From positions 36,496,862 through 36,560,861 of the forward strand of contig CM034233.1 of the NCBI GenBank assembly GCA_019916065.1: a stretch of DNA of 64,000 nucleotides, read 5' to 3'. The DNA is from Vitellaria paradoxa (lineage: Eukaryota; Streptophyta; Magnoliopsida; Ericales; Sapotaceae). A model generated the notes under the pieces. The model ran no database searches. It saw only the letters and a list, made by a program, of their open reading frames with translations, and was not told where the DNA came from. The position numbers and the translations under genes were made by a program. Each line of letters opens with the position of its first letter. Position 1 is the stretch's first letter. Positions 46,585 to 58,131 of the stretch are shown here, piece by piece.

Positions 46585-48420
46585 GGGTAAATCTATTTAT
46601 ACTCCACAAATAATTTTTATATTTTACTTTACTTTTTTTTATTAAATAAATTATAAAATTATTATTTTTTGACTAATTATTCTTATGTCTAGTTTAAGAT
46701 AGCGTGATTATTATTCATAAAGAAAATATTTACAAATTTGAATAAATACCCTTAGACTTACAAGAAAATAGAAAAAATTATTTTTAAAAACTAAAATAAT
46801 TTTTATTTATATTTATATTTTTAACAATCATATAAAAATAAAATTTATTTTATTTTAAATTTATTTTATTTTATTTAATAATTTAATCAAATAAAAATTT
46901 AATTTATTTCAAAAGACTAAAATAATTTATATTTATATTTATATTTTTAACAATCATATAAAATAAATATTATTTTATTTTATTTCATAATTTAATCTAA
47001 CAAAAAATTTAATTTCTTCCATTCCTTTTGTTTGCAATTTTTTATCATTATAACTGTTGTCATCATTTTCGAGACATTTAGTAAATTTCTATATAGTTCT
47101 TTTAATTCTCATAATCTAGTAATATATTGTAACAATAATCTAATGAAGTAAAACATAAGTGTGATAAATGTTAAAATAAATAATTTATGAAAGATTTGTA
47201 AAAGAAAAATAAATAAATATCAAGATCATAAAGAAACTGACAAAAATTTGTAATAATTGAAATGAAATAAGATATTTCTTTATTTGATTAAGTTATAAAA
47301 TAAATTAAAATTTTTTATATGATTGTAAAATATAAGTAAAAATAAAATTTATTTTAGGTCTTTAAAATATTTTTTCTTACATAAAACTTGCAAACATGAC
47401 AATAATACCACTTGTAAAATTTCTAATTGTCCTTTATATCGACTAATTTTTCTCACCAATTCTAAATTCAAAATAAAATCTCTATTTTTTCTCACCATTC
47501 ATGTATGAAAAAATAAATAAATAAATAAGACTATTAAAAAATATCTAACTAACAAAATCAATTAACTGAAAATTTTAACTTTCAAACGTATTGGCGGATT
47601 TATTAAACAAACCATAAGTATCTTCTTTTTAGTAACTTAATTTGAACTTTTTATAATAAAAAATCTTTTTTAAAAAATCTAAAATTAAAAATTTTTATCA
47701 TGGTAAAGTAATTTATAAGCATAACACTCTATCTAGAATGGTGGATTTGATATATTTGAAAAGAATTCTCACCAATTTTTATGTATAGAACTAAAATAAA
47801 ATTTTATTAGTTAGATTTGACTTCATTTCAGAACTTGAATTTTGTGATTTCTATATCATTTGAAATATAACCCAAAATAATAGAATTTAATGAGAATTTA
47901 TTCTTTTTTAAGTCATCTAAATAAGTAGACAAAATTATCATCATATATCATATTTATCTTTTTTTTAATTTCGTATTAATATTGTCAAATTTGGTATTTC
48001 TCATAAATCAATTCAATTCAATTCTTAAATTCAGATATATGTTTTAAATATAAAATTTCATCTATCAAAACAAATCAAATTAAATCAATTTTTATTTTAA
48101 AATCAAATCAATTCTAAGAGAAAATTATTTTCAAAAGGAGCGTAAGTGAATTTTTTCAAATAATTTAGATTATAATTGCCCCTACTTATCAAAATATCTA
48201 AGAAAAAATTAGTAAGTTGCCTTATGTATATATTTAAAATATATCATATTATAAAATAAAGATATTTATGATATTACAATTAAACCTTGAATTGAAATTT
48301 TGTATAAGAGTTTTTATGATGTTTTAAATATATAAAATATATGTGAAAAAATAGATAATTTTGTAATTTTAGTTAATAAAGGATAAAGTGTAAGATTATT
48401 TATGGAGTGTAAATAGAATC
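46585..48420. mobile_element. Long-TIR DNA element, about 1.84 kb, non-coding
   Basis: CTATTTATACTCCACAAATAAT near 46592 and its imperfect inverse ending near 48417 (ATTATTTATGGAGTGTAAATAG) form terminal inverted repeats of 40-50 bases. The interior is extremely AT-rich. About 130 bases are tandemly duplicated near 46780-47010 (TATATTTTTAACAATCATAT in both units). Long TIRs suggest a Mutator-like origin, but I could not define the duplication. There is no transposase. Confidence 0.6.
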
Positions 48421-48498
48421 AAATTATTATTAATTTTTTAAATCACTGTTAGAAATAAGGTATTCGCATTAAATAGGCTTTGACTGACTTTTTTGAAT

Positions 48499-48725
48499 AA
48501 GGCTTCGTTTGGCAATGGTCCAGCTCGTACAAGCTACTAGCTTTTTGTCTTTTACTAAAATGATCAAAATTACCCTCTTACATTTTATACTTCCTTTAAA
48601 TATTAAAAGACAAAAATGTTGAATTAATGAAAAGTTAAAAAACTAATTACTAAAAATTTAGTTTCTTTCCCTTCCCAAATACAAAAAAGCTAACTTTCTA
48701 ATAGTTAGCTAGTAGCTACTAACTG

Positions 48726-48768
<43 letters not shown>

Positions 48769-48797
48769 ATTTTTTTTACTTTCCAAACTAAGCTTAA
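48499..48797. mobile_element. hAT-like MITE with an A39 run
   Basis: The ends AAGGCTTCGTTTGG and CCAAACTAAGCTTAA pair imperfectly. The interior has the AGCTAACTTTCTAATAGTTAGC and TAGCTACTAACT phrases also found in a second copy at 61190-61428. An uninterrupted run of 39 A lies at 48726-48764. No coding is present. The superfamily is uncertain. Confidence 0.6.
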
Positions 48798-48859
48798 TTA
48801 TGAGGTAATGGAGGAAGGTTTTGGGGAAATTCTCCTCCTCCTCATGTGCGCACACATCA

Positions 48860-49228
48860 TATTACATATATATATAAAGTAGAGTCTGACAATGCCATTG
48901 CATCACGTAAAACTTAACTTGCATGACAATTGTGACACGTGACACTTAATTATAACAATCTTGTGCTATGTAGGACTTAACTTGTATTACGGTTGTGATA
49001 CATATATGGTTGCGACACATCATCTTATATATATATATATATATATAAAATAGAGTTTGGCAGCATCGTTATGCCACAAAGGGCCTAACTTACGCTACGG
49101 TTGTGATACATAGTACCTAATTATAATTATCTTACATCACGTAAGACTTAACTTATGCTATGATTGTAACACATGTACAATTACGACACGTGATACCAAA
49201 CTATAGTTATCTTAATTATTTTATAAAA
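48860..49228. repeat. Duplicated (TA)n-led segment of about 160 bp
   Basis: TATATATAAAGTAGAGTCTGACAATG (near 48868) and TATATATAAAATAGAGTTTGGCAGC (near 49032) head two related segments. Both continue with variants of CACGTAAxACTTAACTTxxxTxACxxTTGTGAC. This looks like a decayed tandem pair, perhaps from a Helitron-type element; no diagnostic end was confirmed. Confidence 0.45.
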
Positions 49229-49878
49229 AAAAATTAGTATTTTACATAATTACTACTTATTCACAATTTTTAAGTTTATTCAAACTAGAATGTTTATGGA
49301 TATCGCTTAATATTTTTATTTAATTTATACTTCTATTTATCATATAATTTCTTATTTTTTATTTTTATTTAAAACATATTCTTATTTTGTATTTTTTCTA
49401 TACTTTAATAAATTATTATTTAAAACATAATAAATATTATTATTATTAAACAAGATAGTGTAAAAAAATTTACCTTGTTAAATAAAGATTTTAATAATAA
49501 ATATTATTATTAAACAAAATAATGTAAAAAACTAATTAGCCTACTAAATAAAGATTTTAATTTATTAACACAAATTTATAATTATAATTATAATTATCAT
49601 AATTCATAATTATACAATCTAAATAGAATTAGTATTCTACATAATTACCATTTATTCAAAATTTTATTTAAACTAGAATATTTGTGGATATTACTTGATA
49701 TTTGTATTTAATCGATACTTCTATTTAATTATTATATAATTTCTTATTTTTAATTTTTTATAATATAATAAATTATTAATTAAAAATAATAAATATAATA
49801 ATAATTATTATTAAATAAAATAATGCAAAAAAATTTAACCCATTAAATAAAGATTTTAATTTATTAACAAGTAATATG
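49229..49878. repeat. AT-rich tandem pair, unit about 400 bp
   Basis: TTAGTATTTTACATAATTAC near 49230 and TTAGTATTCTACATAATTAC near 49629 begin two similar segments. Both contain CTAGAAT(G/A)TTTxTGGATAT and TACTTCTATTTA and end in AATAAAGATTTTAAT. The AATAAAGATTTTAAT phrase occurs three times (near 49482, 49546 and 49845). There is no coding. Confidence 0.6.
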
Positions 49879-50312
49879 TTTTTTATTAGGGTAATTTACA
49901 TTAACACCCCTTAGACTTTTCAATTTGTTAGACTTTTCAATCTATTACACTTACATCCCCTGTAGCCCCTTTATTGTTAAGAATTACAGAATAACCCTTG
50001 GGGACCACTATGGACCACACAACTATTTACAAGAATATCCTAATAGTCTTTAGTAATTATAGAATACACCCTAGAATCCATGCATTCTTCCTAATATTTT
50101 AATTTTTAGATTTATGATATCTTTTGTCTCTTGATCTACTCCACGATCTATAGATACAAATCATACAAAACAGTTAAAGGACTTCCTGAAGCTTTAAAAT
50201 CATATACATAAGAAGCAAAAGATTTAATAGAAGCAAAACAGACAAGATAAACTCTAATATCATAATTCATATATTACTGAACTTCATAATATTCACAATC
50301 TCATAACCGTCT

Positions 50313-50326
50313 GGGCTCTAATACCA
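50313..50326 (-). promoter_or_regulatory. Pararetrovirus primer-binding site
   Basis: The minus strand reads TGGTATTAGAGCCC, one base from the initiator tRNA-Met site used by caulimoviruses (TGGTATCAGAGCC). It lies just downstream of the promoter and poly(A) signal, the normal place in the circular viral map. Confidence 0.8.
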
Positions 50327-50394
50327 GTTGATTTTGCGCGCTTGGATGCTCAGGTTAGAAAATTAAAAAAAAAAAAACACTTCATAAAACACTC

Positions 50395-50505
50395 AAACTT
50401 TTTATTAATAACACAAGCAGAAGATATATTACACAGAGATGGAGATAGCACTCTCTTTTTTTCCGTGTCCCCTTTCAATACATCAAGACCCCTTAAATAG
50501 ACTTC
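50395..50505 (-). promoter_or_regulatory. Pararetrovirus promoter and poly(A) signal
   Basis: The minus strand has CTATTTAAGG (50491-50500), a TATA-like box, and about 90 bases downstream AATAAA (50401-50406). Caulimovirids place the TATA box and the poly(A) signal close together so that transcripts are terminally redundant. Activity in this copy is not known. Confidence 0.55.
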
Positions 50506-50762
50506 AAACGCGGACTCCGAATTCAGAATTCAAATTTAGAAAATAAGAGATAAAGTCGGGAAAGAAAAAGACAACTGACAAAATAAAAAGTAATATAATA
50601 ATGAAATTACTTTTGGTTAAAGCAGATTCCTTTACATGGGCTCTGCCGTGTGCTGGATAAGGGTGCAGTCGGTCATGGCCCACTTCTAAAAAAATTTATT
50701 CTTTTTTCTTTTGGCTATATTCCTGGTTGGTCCACTGCGCTTCCGTGATGGTATAGCTTTTG

Positions 50763-52060
50763 TTAGCCTTCCATCATATTTTCAATATTGTACCACCCCT
50801 CCTCAGTCATATTTTCCCAATAATCTTGTCCTGCTTGGGCATCATCGACTGCGAGTGCGGCTTCTAATTCCATTTTGGCTTCAAAATTTTCATCCATTTC
50901 ATCAAGGTAGATTGCGACCTCTGATGGAGCATCAATTTCCATTCGACTAGCTTTGCTTAGAAAGTCGAGTGCTTCTTTCTTCTGTTCTTCAGAAGCTTGA
51001 AACATTAATAACAGCAAAGGAGAAGATACAAACAATCTCCTACCATTTGTTACCATATATTTTTCTGGAAAATTTTGTAGAAACTTGGCTTGGTAAACCA
51101 ATTCTACCCAAGACTACAACAGAATTTGTTCTTCCGAAGTGACTTAATCTTTCACTGGATTTGTGGAAATATAAGTATCAAGGATGGAATATTCCCTTAA
51201 CTTCCAGATTTGATATGGCTCATAAAATCTTTCATTGTATTGCCATCCAACAGAACTGTAAATTTCAAAGGCCATAGTTTTTCTTTTAAAACCATAAGGA
51301 ATTTTGCTGATCATGATTTTGATCATAGTTGGAAAATCTTGGTAGGTTGTTGCCTCTAACGGATTGAAGATGATTTTTTTGACCAAACCCCAATCAATTG
51401 TTTCGAACCTCCAGTTGTCACTTTGAAGGTCGAATTGAATTTTTCTGATATGGAAAATAGAATTAAATCGGGTTTTATCAGAAAATTCTTGAAGGATTGG
51501 TTTTATTCCTTTGATCATTAATATATTTATCAATAATTGAAAATAATACTCTAGGAAGGACTTGTTTAGCCTTTTCATAAAGTTTTATTCTTTTGACTTT
51601 TTTAAAATGAGCATTACCATTAGCAATTTCTAAAATTTTTATGATTTGTTGAATTTCAGAAATCTTTTGGTAATCGAATAATGCAATTTCAAAGTTAAAA
51701 TTTGAAATCATATTATTCGACAATTCTTTTAACTTATTAATTTTGTCTTAGAGCTTTTTTAGCTTATAAGCCATTCCAATCATTGCTTTGCGGAATTCAT
51801 AGTTTTTTTTCTAAAATATGGCTTTTCTATAATTTATTCAGGGGTTCATGGAGTTTGTTCTCCGGACTAGAATTGAAGAAGTCTGGTATGGCTTCTTCTG
51901 TCAAAACAAATTACTTTTTTAGCACTGCTTGAGCGTAGCTTCCTTGAGACAAGCTCTTCTGGAATGTTTTCCCAGAAGAAGCATTTTTAGCTTGCTTAGC
52001 TGCTACTTTTTTGCCCTTAGAGCTGGTTGCCCTAAACATTTTAGCCTTGTCTAGCTTTTC
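50763..52060 (-). pseudogene. Pararetrovirus ORF downstream of polymerase (possible transactivator/inclusion protein)
   Basis: Frames at 51800-52035, 51478-51723, 51144-51578 and 50763-51101 line up as one decayed reading frame of roughly 430 codons. The start region is basic and Ser/Lys/Ala-rich, the middle has long hydrophobic-aromatic stretches, and the end is acidic. In solendoviruses and cavemoviruses this position is taken by the transactivator/inclusion-body protein. I did not recognise a diagnostic motif, so the identity is by position only. At least two frame changes and several stops break it. Confidence 0.45.
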
Positions 52061-52086
52061 TAATTTCTGTAACATAAAGACTTTTG

Positions 52087-54240
52087 TTAGTCTTTAATAT
52101 CCATCTGAGTGCCTGCTAAGATAATCTGCAAAAATATTTTTAGTAAATCCAATATGTTCAACTTCAAATGAATATTGCGAAATAAAATTGGACCACCAAA
52201 TTCTTCTAGGGTTATCTTCAACTCTCTTTCTTTCTTAAGAAATGTTTTAACCGCTTGATTATCTGTTCTTATTAGAAACTTAACAAGAGCCAAATAAATT
52301 TGAAATCTTTTTATACCATTTTTTATGGCTAAGAGTTCCTTTTCAAAGATAATATAGTTAAGTTCATTTGGTTTGAACTTCCCAGAATTATATCCGCATA
52401 TTAACTCTTCAGAACTTTTTTGTTCTTTAAGAATTTTGAAAATATCTATTTGTTCAGATTTCTCTTTTACTTTTACTGCTTTTAGTACTACTCCCCAAAA
52501 TATTTCTGAAGCATCTGTCTTTAAAATTAAGAGATCAAATTCCATAGGGAAATAAACCTTTAAATTAGGTTTAAACAAGGTTTTATTTCTTTTGATCTCC
52601 TTGTATTTTCTTCATTCCATTCAATTTCTATATTAAAATTCTTTTGATTCTTTTGAGCTTTATTTAATTTTTCAATGAATAGTTTTTCCCATTTTGAAAG
52701 ATTGTTTACAAATTGTCTTCCGTAGTTTAACAGACCAAGAAGACTTTGCAAGTTTTTTAAAGTTTCCAATTTTTCTGGGAACTCTTTAATCTTTGTGATT
52801 ATATGAGGTTGTAACATAATTCCTATTGAACTGAGTTCGATTCCCAAATAATCAATTTCTTCTTTTTCTATCTCAATCGTTTTTAGACTGAGAATTATTC
52901 CATTATCAAGAAATTTTTTACAAACTATTTCTAATGATGTTTATGCTCTTCCCTGTTTTTAGAGAAAATTAATACATCATCTATGTAGGCTAGACAGAAA
53001 TCCTTAATATTTTTAAAGATATCATCCATCCATCTTTGAAATATTTGTGGCGCATTACATATTCCAAATGGCAAAACTGTCCACTGGTAATGGCCATATA
53101 GAGCTGAGAAAGCAGTCAATGGTTTTGACTCTTCTGTAAGCTTGATTTGCTAAAAACCCAATTTACAATCAAACTTAGTAAATATTTTAGCACCTCTGAT
53201 TTGAGTTACTAAAACATCTTTTCTAGGTATAAAATACCCATCAAAGACTAGATTTTCATTCAATTTTTTATAATTGATGACCATCCTAACCTTTCCTATT
53301 TTTCTTTCACTGTGATTCATTACAAGAAAAGTAGGACTAGAATGTTGACTTCTAATTAGTTCTATAAGTCTTTTATCAGGAAGTTCTTTTATTTGAACTT
53401 GGAATTCATCTATATCCTGTTTGGTATAGACTATGGGTTTTACTCTAATTATTTTCTGTTCATATTTTAATTTTAGATGACAATATCTGGGAGCTTTTTC
53501 CTATGGCATTAGAGGATCTTCTAAGAAATTTGGGCTTAGCTTGTTATAAATCCAATGAGATTCATCAATTGATTTTAATGAATCGATTAAAATTGGACTA
53601 CTATCACCACGCTTGACTAGCGCGAATCCTTTAGGATAAATAGAATCATGCGTTTTTAACCAAGGAATCTGATAAGATTTATTTCTATCAGTCAATGTTA
53701 CATGCTCATAAGATACACTCATAGGATAATATTGAGCTAGGAAATTATTTTCTAAAAGTATGTCCCCATGCATTAAAGGAAACACAATATTTTTGGAATT
53801 CCAAAGGTCTTTTTACCTTTGGCGATTTCTACTGAAAATATAATGTCATTTGCTTTAAAGTCCATTGTAGAAGTGGTATCGTTAGCATTTTTTGCTAAGA
53901 CAAGATTTTTCATTTGAGTCCAATATTCTTTAGGTATGACATTTGATTGACATACTGCAGTTGTAGCTCCAGTATCCACCAATGCATGTAGGCTGTATGG
54001 TTTATACCCTTCAAATTCAAATGTGATTTCAATGTAATAATATTTTCTCTTATTTTGGTTATAAGAAAAGAATATTGTTTCTGTATCCATATTTAATTGT
54101 TCAAAGATAATGGATTTTTGTTCCTTTTTGTTAGAAGAACTTCCAGGAATAATTGGAACTTGGATTCTTGTTAATCCAGTTTCTCTATCAAAACTACTTG
54201 AGCTTGATGAACATTCTTCAAGGTTTTTGAAGTTGTCCAT
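52087..54240 (-). pseudogene. Pararetrovirus polymerase: protease, RT and RNase H (broken)
   Basis: From right to left, the aspartic protease at 53773-54240 has a VDTGAT active site. A linker frame covers 53501-53785. RT covers about 52560-53500: the LPFGICNAPQIFQ block and the YIDD catalytic motif are both in the 52931-53119 frame, which is open there. The 52560-52847 frame carries the RT thumb/connection. RNase H at 52087-52578 has KTDAS, EKELLA and RTDN. Caulimovirid character is shown by the TAFS...GHY...W block before PFG. Frame changes near 53785, 53490, 53150, 52925 and 52590 make it non-functional. Confidence 0.85.
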
Positions 54241-54336
54241 TTTAAATGATTTTCTACTTGCAGATAATTTGTTATTTCTGAAGTAGAGTGTATTTTCTAA
54301 TACTTGAAATTCAATTGATCTACGAGAAGATTCTGG

Positions 54337-55050
54337 TTAATCTCTCGTAAAATTTTCAAATACCCATTCTTTTGGTATTCTTAAATCTTTTATATCACTC
54401 AATCTTGGTTTGATTTTAGTATCAAACGGTTTGGGTTCATATAACTCAACCATACCAAAGTCAACTTTGTTTGTTTTGATCTCAGTATCGCTGGTTAATT
54501 GATGAACAACTTTCCAAGATATTTTTAGATCATTGGCATTTCCGTCCATCTTAATATTCTGAGTTTGTATTCTAATTGTTAATGTGTCTTGGATTTTTTT
54601 ATCATTAATAAATACAAAATAATTCGGTTTGATTTTGAAAATGATTTCTCCAGAAACAAGATTATATTCTATTCCCCCTATTAGTGATTGAATAGGGTCA
54701 TGGAATCTCTTATCTTGTACCACACATAAAATTGGTGAGTCTATTCCAAGTTTGAACAATGGCCTAATCTCTATTTGGATTACACTAATGTGGATAAATC
54801 TTACTTTAGGATACTTTTGTTTAAGTCTCCTAATTTTTTCTTCATCGAAAATTTTTATCTCGACTTACCCATTTGAAGAGGATCTTGCCTCTGTTATCCC
54901 TTTACATCTTTCGAAGTGTTGGGCTAGCCAAGGTTTAAACCTAGATTTAATATACAAGTCTTTTGTTTTAAAATTTTTATATTTGATTAATTTATCATTT
55001 TCAATTGTCATATCTTATTTGATTATGTCTCCTAAACGAATTTGATTTAA
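54337..55050 (-). pseudogene. Pararetrovirus movement protein (30K type, broken)
   Basis: The 54337-54759 frame has a central IGGIEYNLVSGEIIFKI segment and strand-rich surroundings typical of 30K-superfamily movement proteins of caulimovirids, which open plasmodesmata for cell-to-cell spread. The amino-terminal part continues to about 55050, interrupted by a stop near 54865 and a frame change near 54760. It lies between coat and polymerase. The family call is from overall pattern and position. Confidence 0.65.
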
Positions 55051-55179
55051 TTCGTTTTCAAGGACTGACTCAAAGGTTTTTAAATTTCTGTTAGTAGGAT
55101 TTGTTTCCTACATCATAAAAATGAATTCTTCATTTTCTTCTGAAGATTCTGTAGAAACAAATTCTAATTTATATAAAAC

Positions 55180-57063
55180 TTCTTCCTCTGAATCTATTTT
55201 ATTTCGCCTAAACAAATTTCTAAGTTGTTTTCTTTTAAAAATTTAATTACCTTATTGTTCTTTTTTGCACAATTAGGTGCTATATGACATTTTTCGTTGC
55301 AAAAATAGCAAGTGCAGTTTTTTAATGATTTTTTTCTTGAAGTTTTTCTTCTTGAATTTTCTTACATATTTTTCTTTGGAAATATTCTTTTATTTCCAGT
55401 TTTCTACTTTGTGATTTTAAAGTGTTTTTTCTTTTGTCTGTGATATGGTTTATTCACAGAGCATCCTATTTCTCAATTTTCTCTTAGGATTTTGTCACAG
55501 CAGGCCTTTCCTTCTACTGATTTAGACAATTAATTTTTTACCTGCTTTTGGGCCTTTCTTTGAAGACAGTGTTCGGTCATTATTTTATAACCGAAACTAA
55601 TTCTTAATCCTAGAGTATCATAATTTTCAATTTTTTCTTGGTGTTCAGGATATTGTTTTTCACATATTTCATCCCATGGATTTGGGAGTTTGTGAAAGAA
55701 TTGTTCCTTCCAATGAGGCATACTTTCAGATTTTAACATCGAAAAGTATTTTTGGTATAACTTTACGAAATCTGTGTATTTACAGAAACCGCAAAGTTTT
55801 ATTTTTGATAACACATATTTCACCTCTTTTTGGTGTTTATCTAAAGATTTTATTCCACAAAAATCTTTTTAGATTAATGTAGAAAAATTTGAAAGGATTT
55901 TTGCAAAATTATTTTCTCTATCTTCACTTAGCAAAACAGAAGTTTTTCTCATTTGCCGTCTTCAGATTCTTCCCAAACTTTTAGCCAATCTAGAACATTT
56001 CCTTGTAACATTCCTATTATATAGTCTAGAAATCTTTTCCTATCGCATGTATTTTTGTAATGGGTTATTACAATAGACATGGCTTGCGCCCATTCTTTAA
56101 TGGTGCTTTCATAATTCCTGGGATGTACATCATTAAGGTTTAGATATATCCTATTTGTAGCAATATTGAATTTATATAAGTCTTCTCTTTTAGAAGGACT
56201 AGGTTCATGTTCTTCTTTAACGTAAACCTCATCGGAGCTAAATTCACTTTCTTCCTTTACATAAACCTGCTTAAAAGAATATCTTTTTCCGGTAACTGGT
56301 TTAGTTTCTGGATCTTCATCTAGGTGATCTGATGTTCCTAATTTTCTCTTTCCTAGGTTTTTGTCTAGGTTTAGAGAGCTTTATCTAGCTTTCTTGCTAG
56401 TTCTTCATCTAATTCTGGATTAGTTGGTATTTCAGTTGTTTCAGTTTCAAAATTAGATGATCCTTTCTCACCACGCTGGTTGCATAGTATTCTTCGTTTG
56501 AATTTTTAGAATCAGAATCTAAAGTGAAAACGTATTCATAGTTTTTGAATAGATTCTCATGTTGATTGTAGAGAGTTTGCATCTAGTTGAGCAATTTGTC
56601 TATCTCTTTCACATCATTTTCATTCTTATATCTAGATCTCCAATATTCCAATGTTTCTTTATTGGCTTGAAAATCTTTATAAGTTTTCTCTTTAGTAATG
56701 TTTTTCACTACTAAAACTTCGTCAAATCCTTTTTTTCCTCTTTTATATAAGGTAGGAATTTTGTCATCTTCATTTGTTTGAAGATTAGATGTTTCGCCTT
56801 TATAGTCTCTGTTGGCTACTTTTTCTAGCAAAATTTTTGTGTTTGCTGGGAGATTGATGCTGTTTATTTTATTTATTTTGTTTTTCATTTTATTCAAAGT
56901 ACCAATAACCTCAAACATACTATCTACTAGGAAATTTAAAGTTCTAGCAATATTTAAACTAGTAGGTTTTTTTTTTTTTTTCAGAAACATGAACTCGATG
57001 TTCATAAGCTTCCTTTCCATTTTCTCCTAAACATAAAAATCCACTATTACCATTACTAGCCAT
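55180..57063 (-). pseudogene. Pararetrovirus coat-protein ORF (broken)
   Basis: The likely start is ATG at 57063. The first 160 codons are Lys/Asn-rich and could form a coiled coil; a T15 run at 56967-56981 (A15 on the coding strand) coincides with a frame change. Acidic stretches lie near 56200-56300. The capsid core includes the LPNPWDEI block in the 55530-55823 frame. A zinc knuckle, CYFCNEKCHIAPNC (CX2CX4HX4C), lies near 55268-55310, as in caulimovirid coat proteins. Glu/Ser-rich sequence follows. There are multiple stops. Confidence 0.75.
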
Positions 57064-57395
57064 TTCCAATTTGTTTATTCTTAAAGGACCTCACTCACAA
57101 GTTCAGATCTGGCCTAAATAACCCTTAACTAACCTTACTGTGGTTTAAAGATGGATTGGGGTTGACCTAATCCTCAACACTTATGATTTCTTGGCATGGA
57201 AATACCTTTTAATAGCTCTAGGGGTATATATGCAAGAGAATTAAATTTTCAAATTCAAGTTTACAATTCTTACTAAAGATATAGGGCTTAAACAAAATTT
57301 TCTTTTCTTTTTAAACTTTCATAAATTGTCAAGGGAGGTATGTGCAAGTATTTCAAATGTTGGAGGGAGGTAGGTGTAATTTACCTTTTTTATTA

Positions 57396-58131
57396 TTTTT
57401 GTCATTAGGTAAAATAATTGATATATCTTAAATCAAATTATAATATTGTTTATTAAAACTCTATATATATTGTAATATTATTTATTAAAAAATATCAAAC
57501 AATATTAGAAATTAAAAAATAGAATTAACAATGGATAAATCAATCTAATTGAAGTACCATTCAAACTTTTGTTGAATTTGGACATTCAATTCAATCAAAA
57601 TAGTATTTTAATCGGAATAAGATAGAATTTCAAAATGTTAATCTAACCTAAATGCAATAGCACTCTCCTGAATGTAAAATTTATAAGTAGAAACGAAATC
57701 TTTTTTTCTTTCAAAATTTTTGAAAACTTTTTATTACAAAGATTTTTTTTTCGATATTGTGATTTGCTAAGGAGGTACTTAAATTTTAATTTTTGAAAGT
57801 TTTTATATATAATTGATATATATTTATAAGTTTTTATATGTAGTTAATATATATATATATATATTATGATAGGAGTAGAAATAAGAATTATAAAAATTAT
57901 TTAATTATATAAGTAAGTGATTTTTTTAATATTTTTTATTTTTCTCTTTTATTTTTATTCATTAGAATTTGAATTTAATCAAATTGGTTCTGTTGATAAT
58001 ATCAATATTTTAATATGTTTACATTCACTATTTAATTGAATTTGTATAAACAACAATATATATTGTTTTTAAATACATTTTTACAGTTTAACTGTTTTAA
58101 CATATGATATTATCCTCAACATAATTATATA
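57396..58131. other. AT-rich spacer
   Basis: About 735 bases, dominated by A and T, with a (TA)n run near 57847-57865. No gene, TIR or tandem unit was identified. Confidence 0.4.

Larger units (their letters stand above)
50130..57180 (-). mobile_element. Endogenous pararetrovirus (Caulimoviridae), near full length, decayed
   Basis: On the minus strand the order is coat protein, movement protein, aspartic protease, RT, RNase H, a further ORF, promoter and poly(A) signal, then the tRNA-Met primer site and part of the leader. About 7 kb fits one genome of this family. A CP-MP-Pol-ORF order resembles solendoviruses and cavemoviruses rather than petuviruses (MP first). No integrase is present, as expected. 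All ORFs are broken by stops and shifts. The outer limits are estimates. Confidence 0.8.
49889..57385. mobile_element. Mutator-like TIR element, 7.5 kb, enclosing a pararetrovirus
   Basis: The left end GGGTAATTTACATTAACACC and the right end GGTAGGTGTAATTTACC are inverse versions of a TIR family common in plants. TTTTTTATTA stands exactly on both sides (49879-49888 and 57386-57395), fitting the 9-11 bp duplications of Mutator-like elements. Non-viral arms are about 240 bp on the left and 200 bp on the right. The rest is viral and no transposase is seen. Either the virus integrated into a small element, or the element moved with it. Confidence 0.6.
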
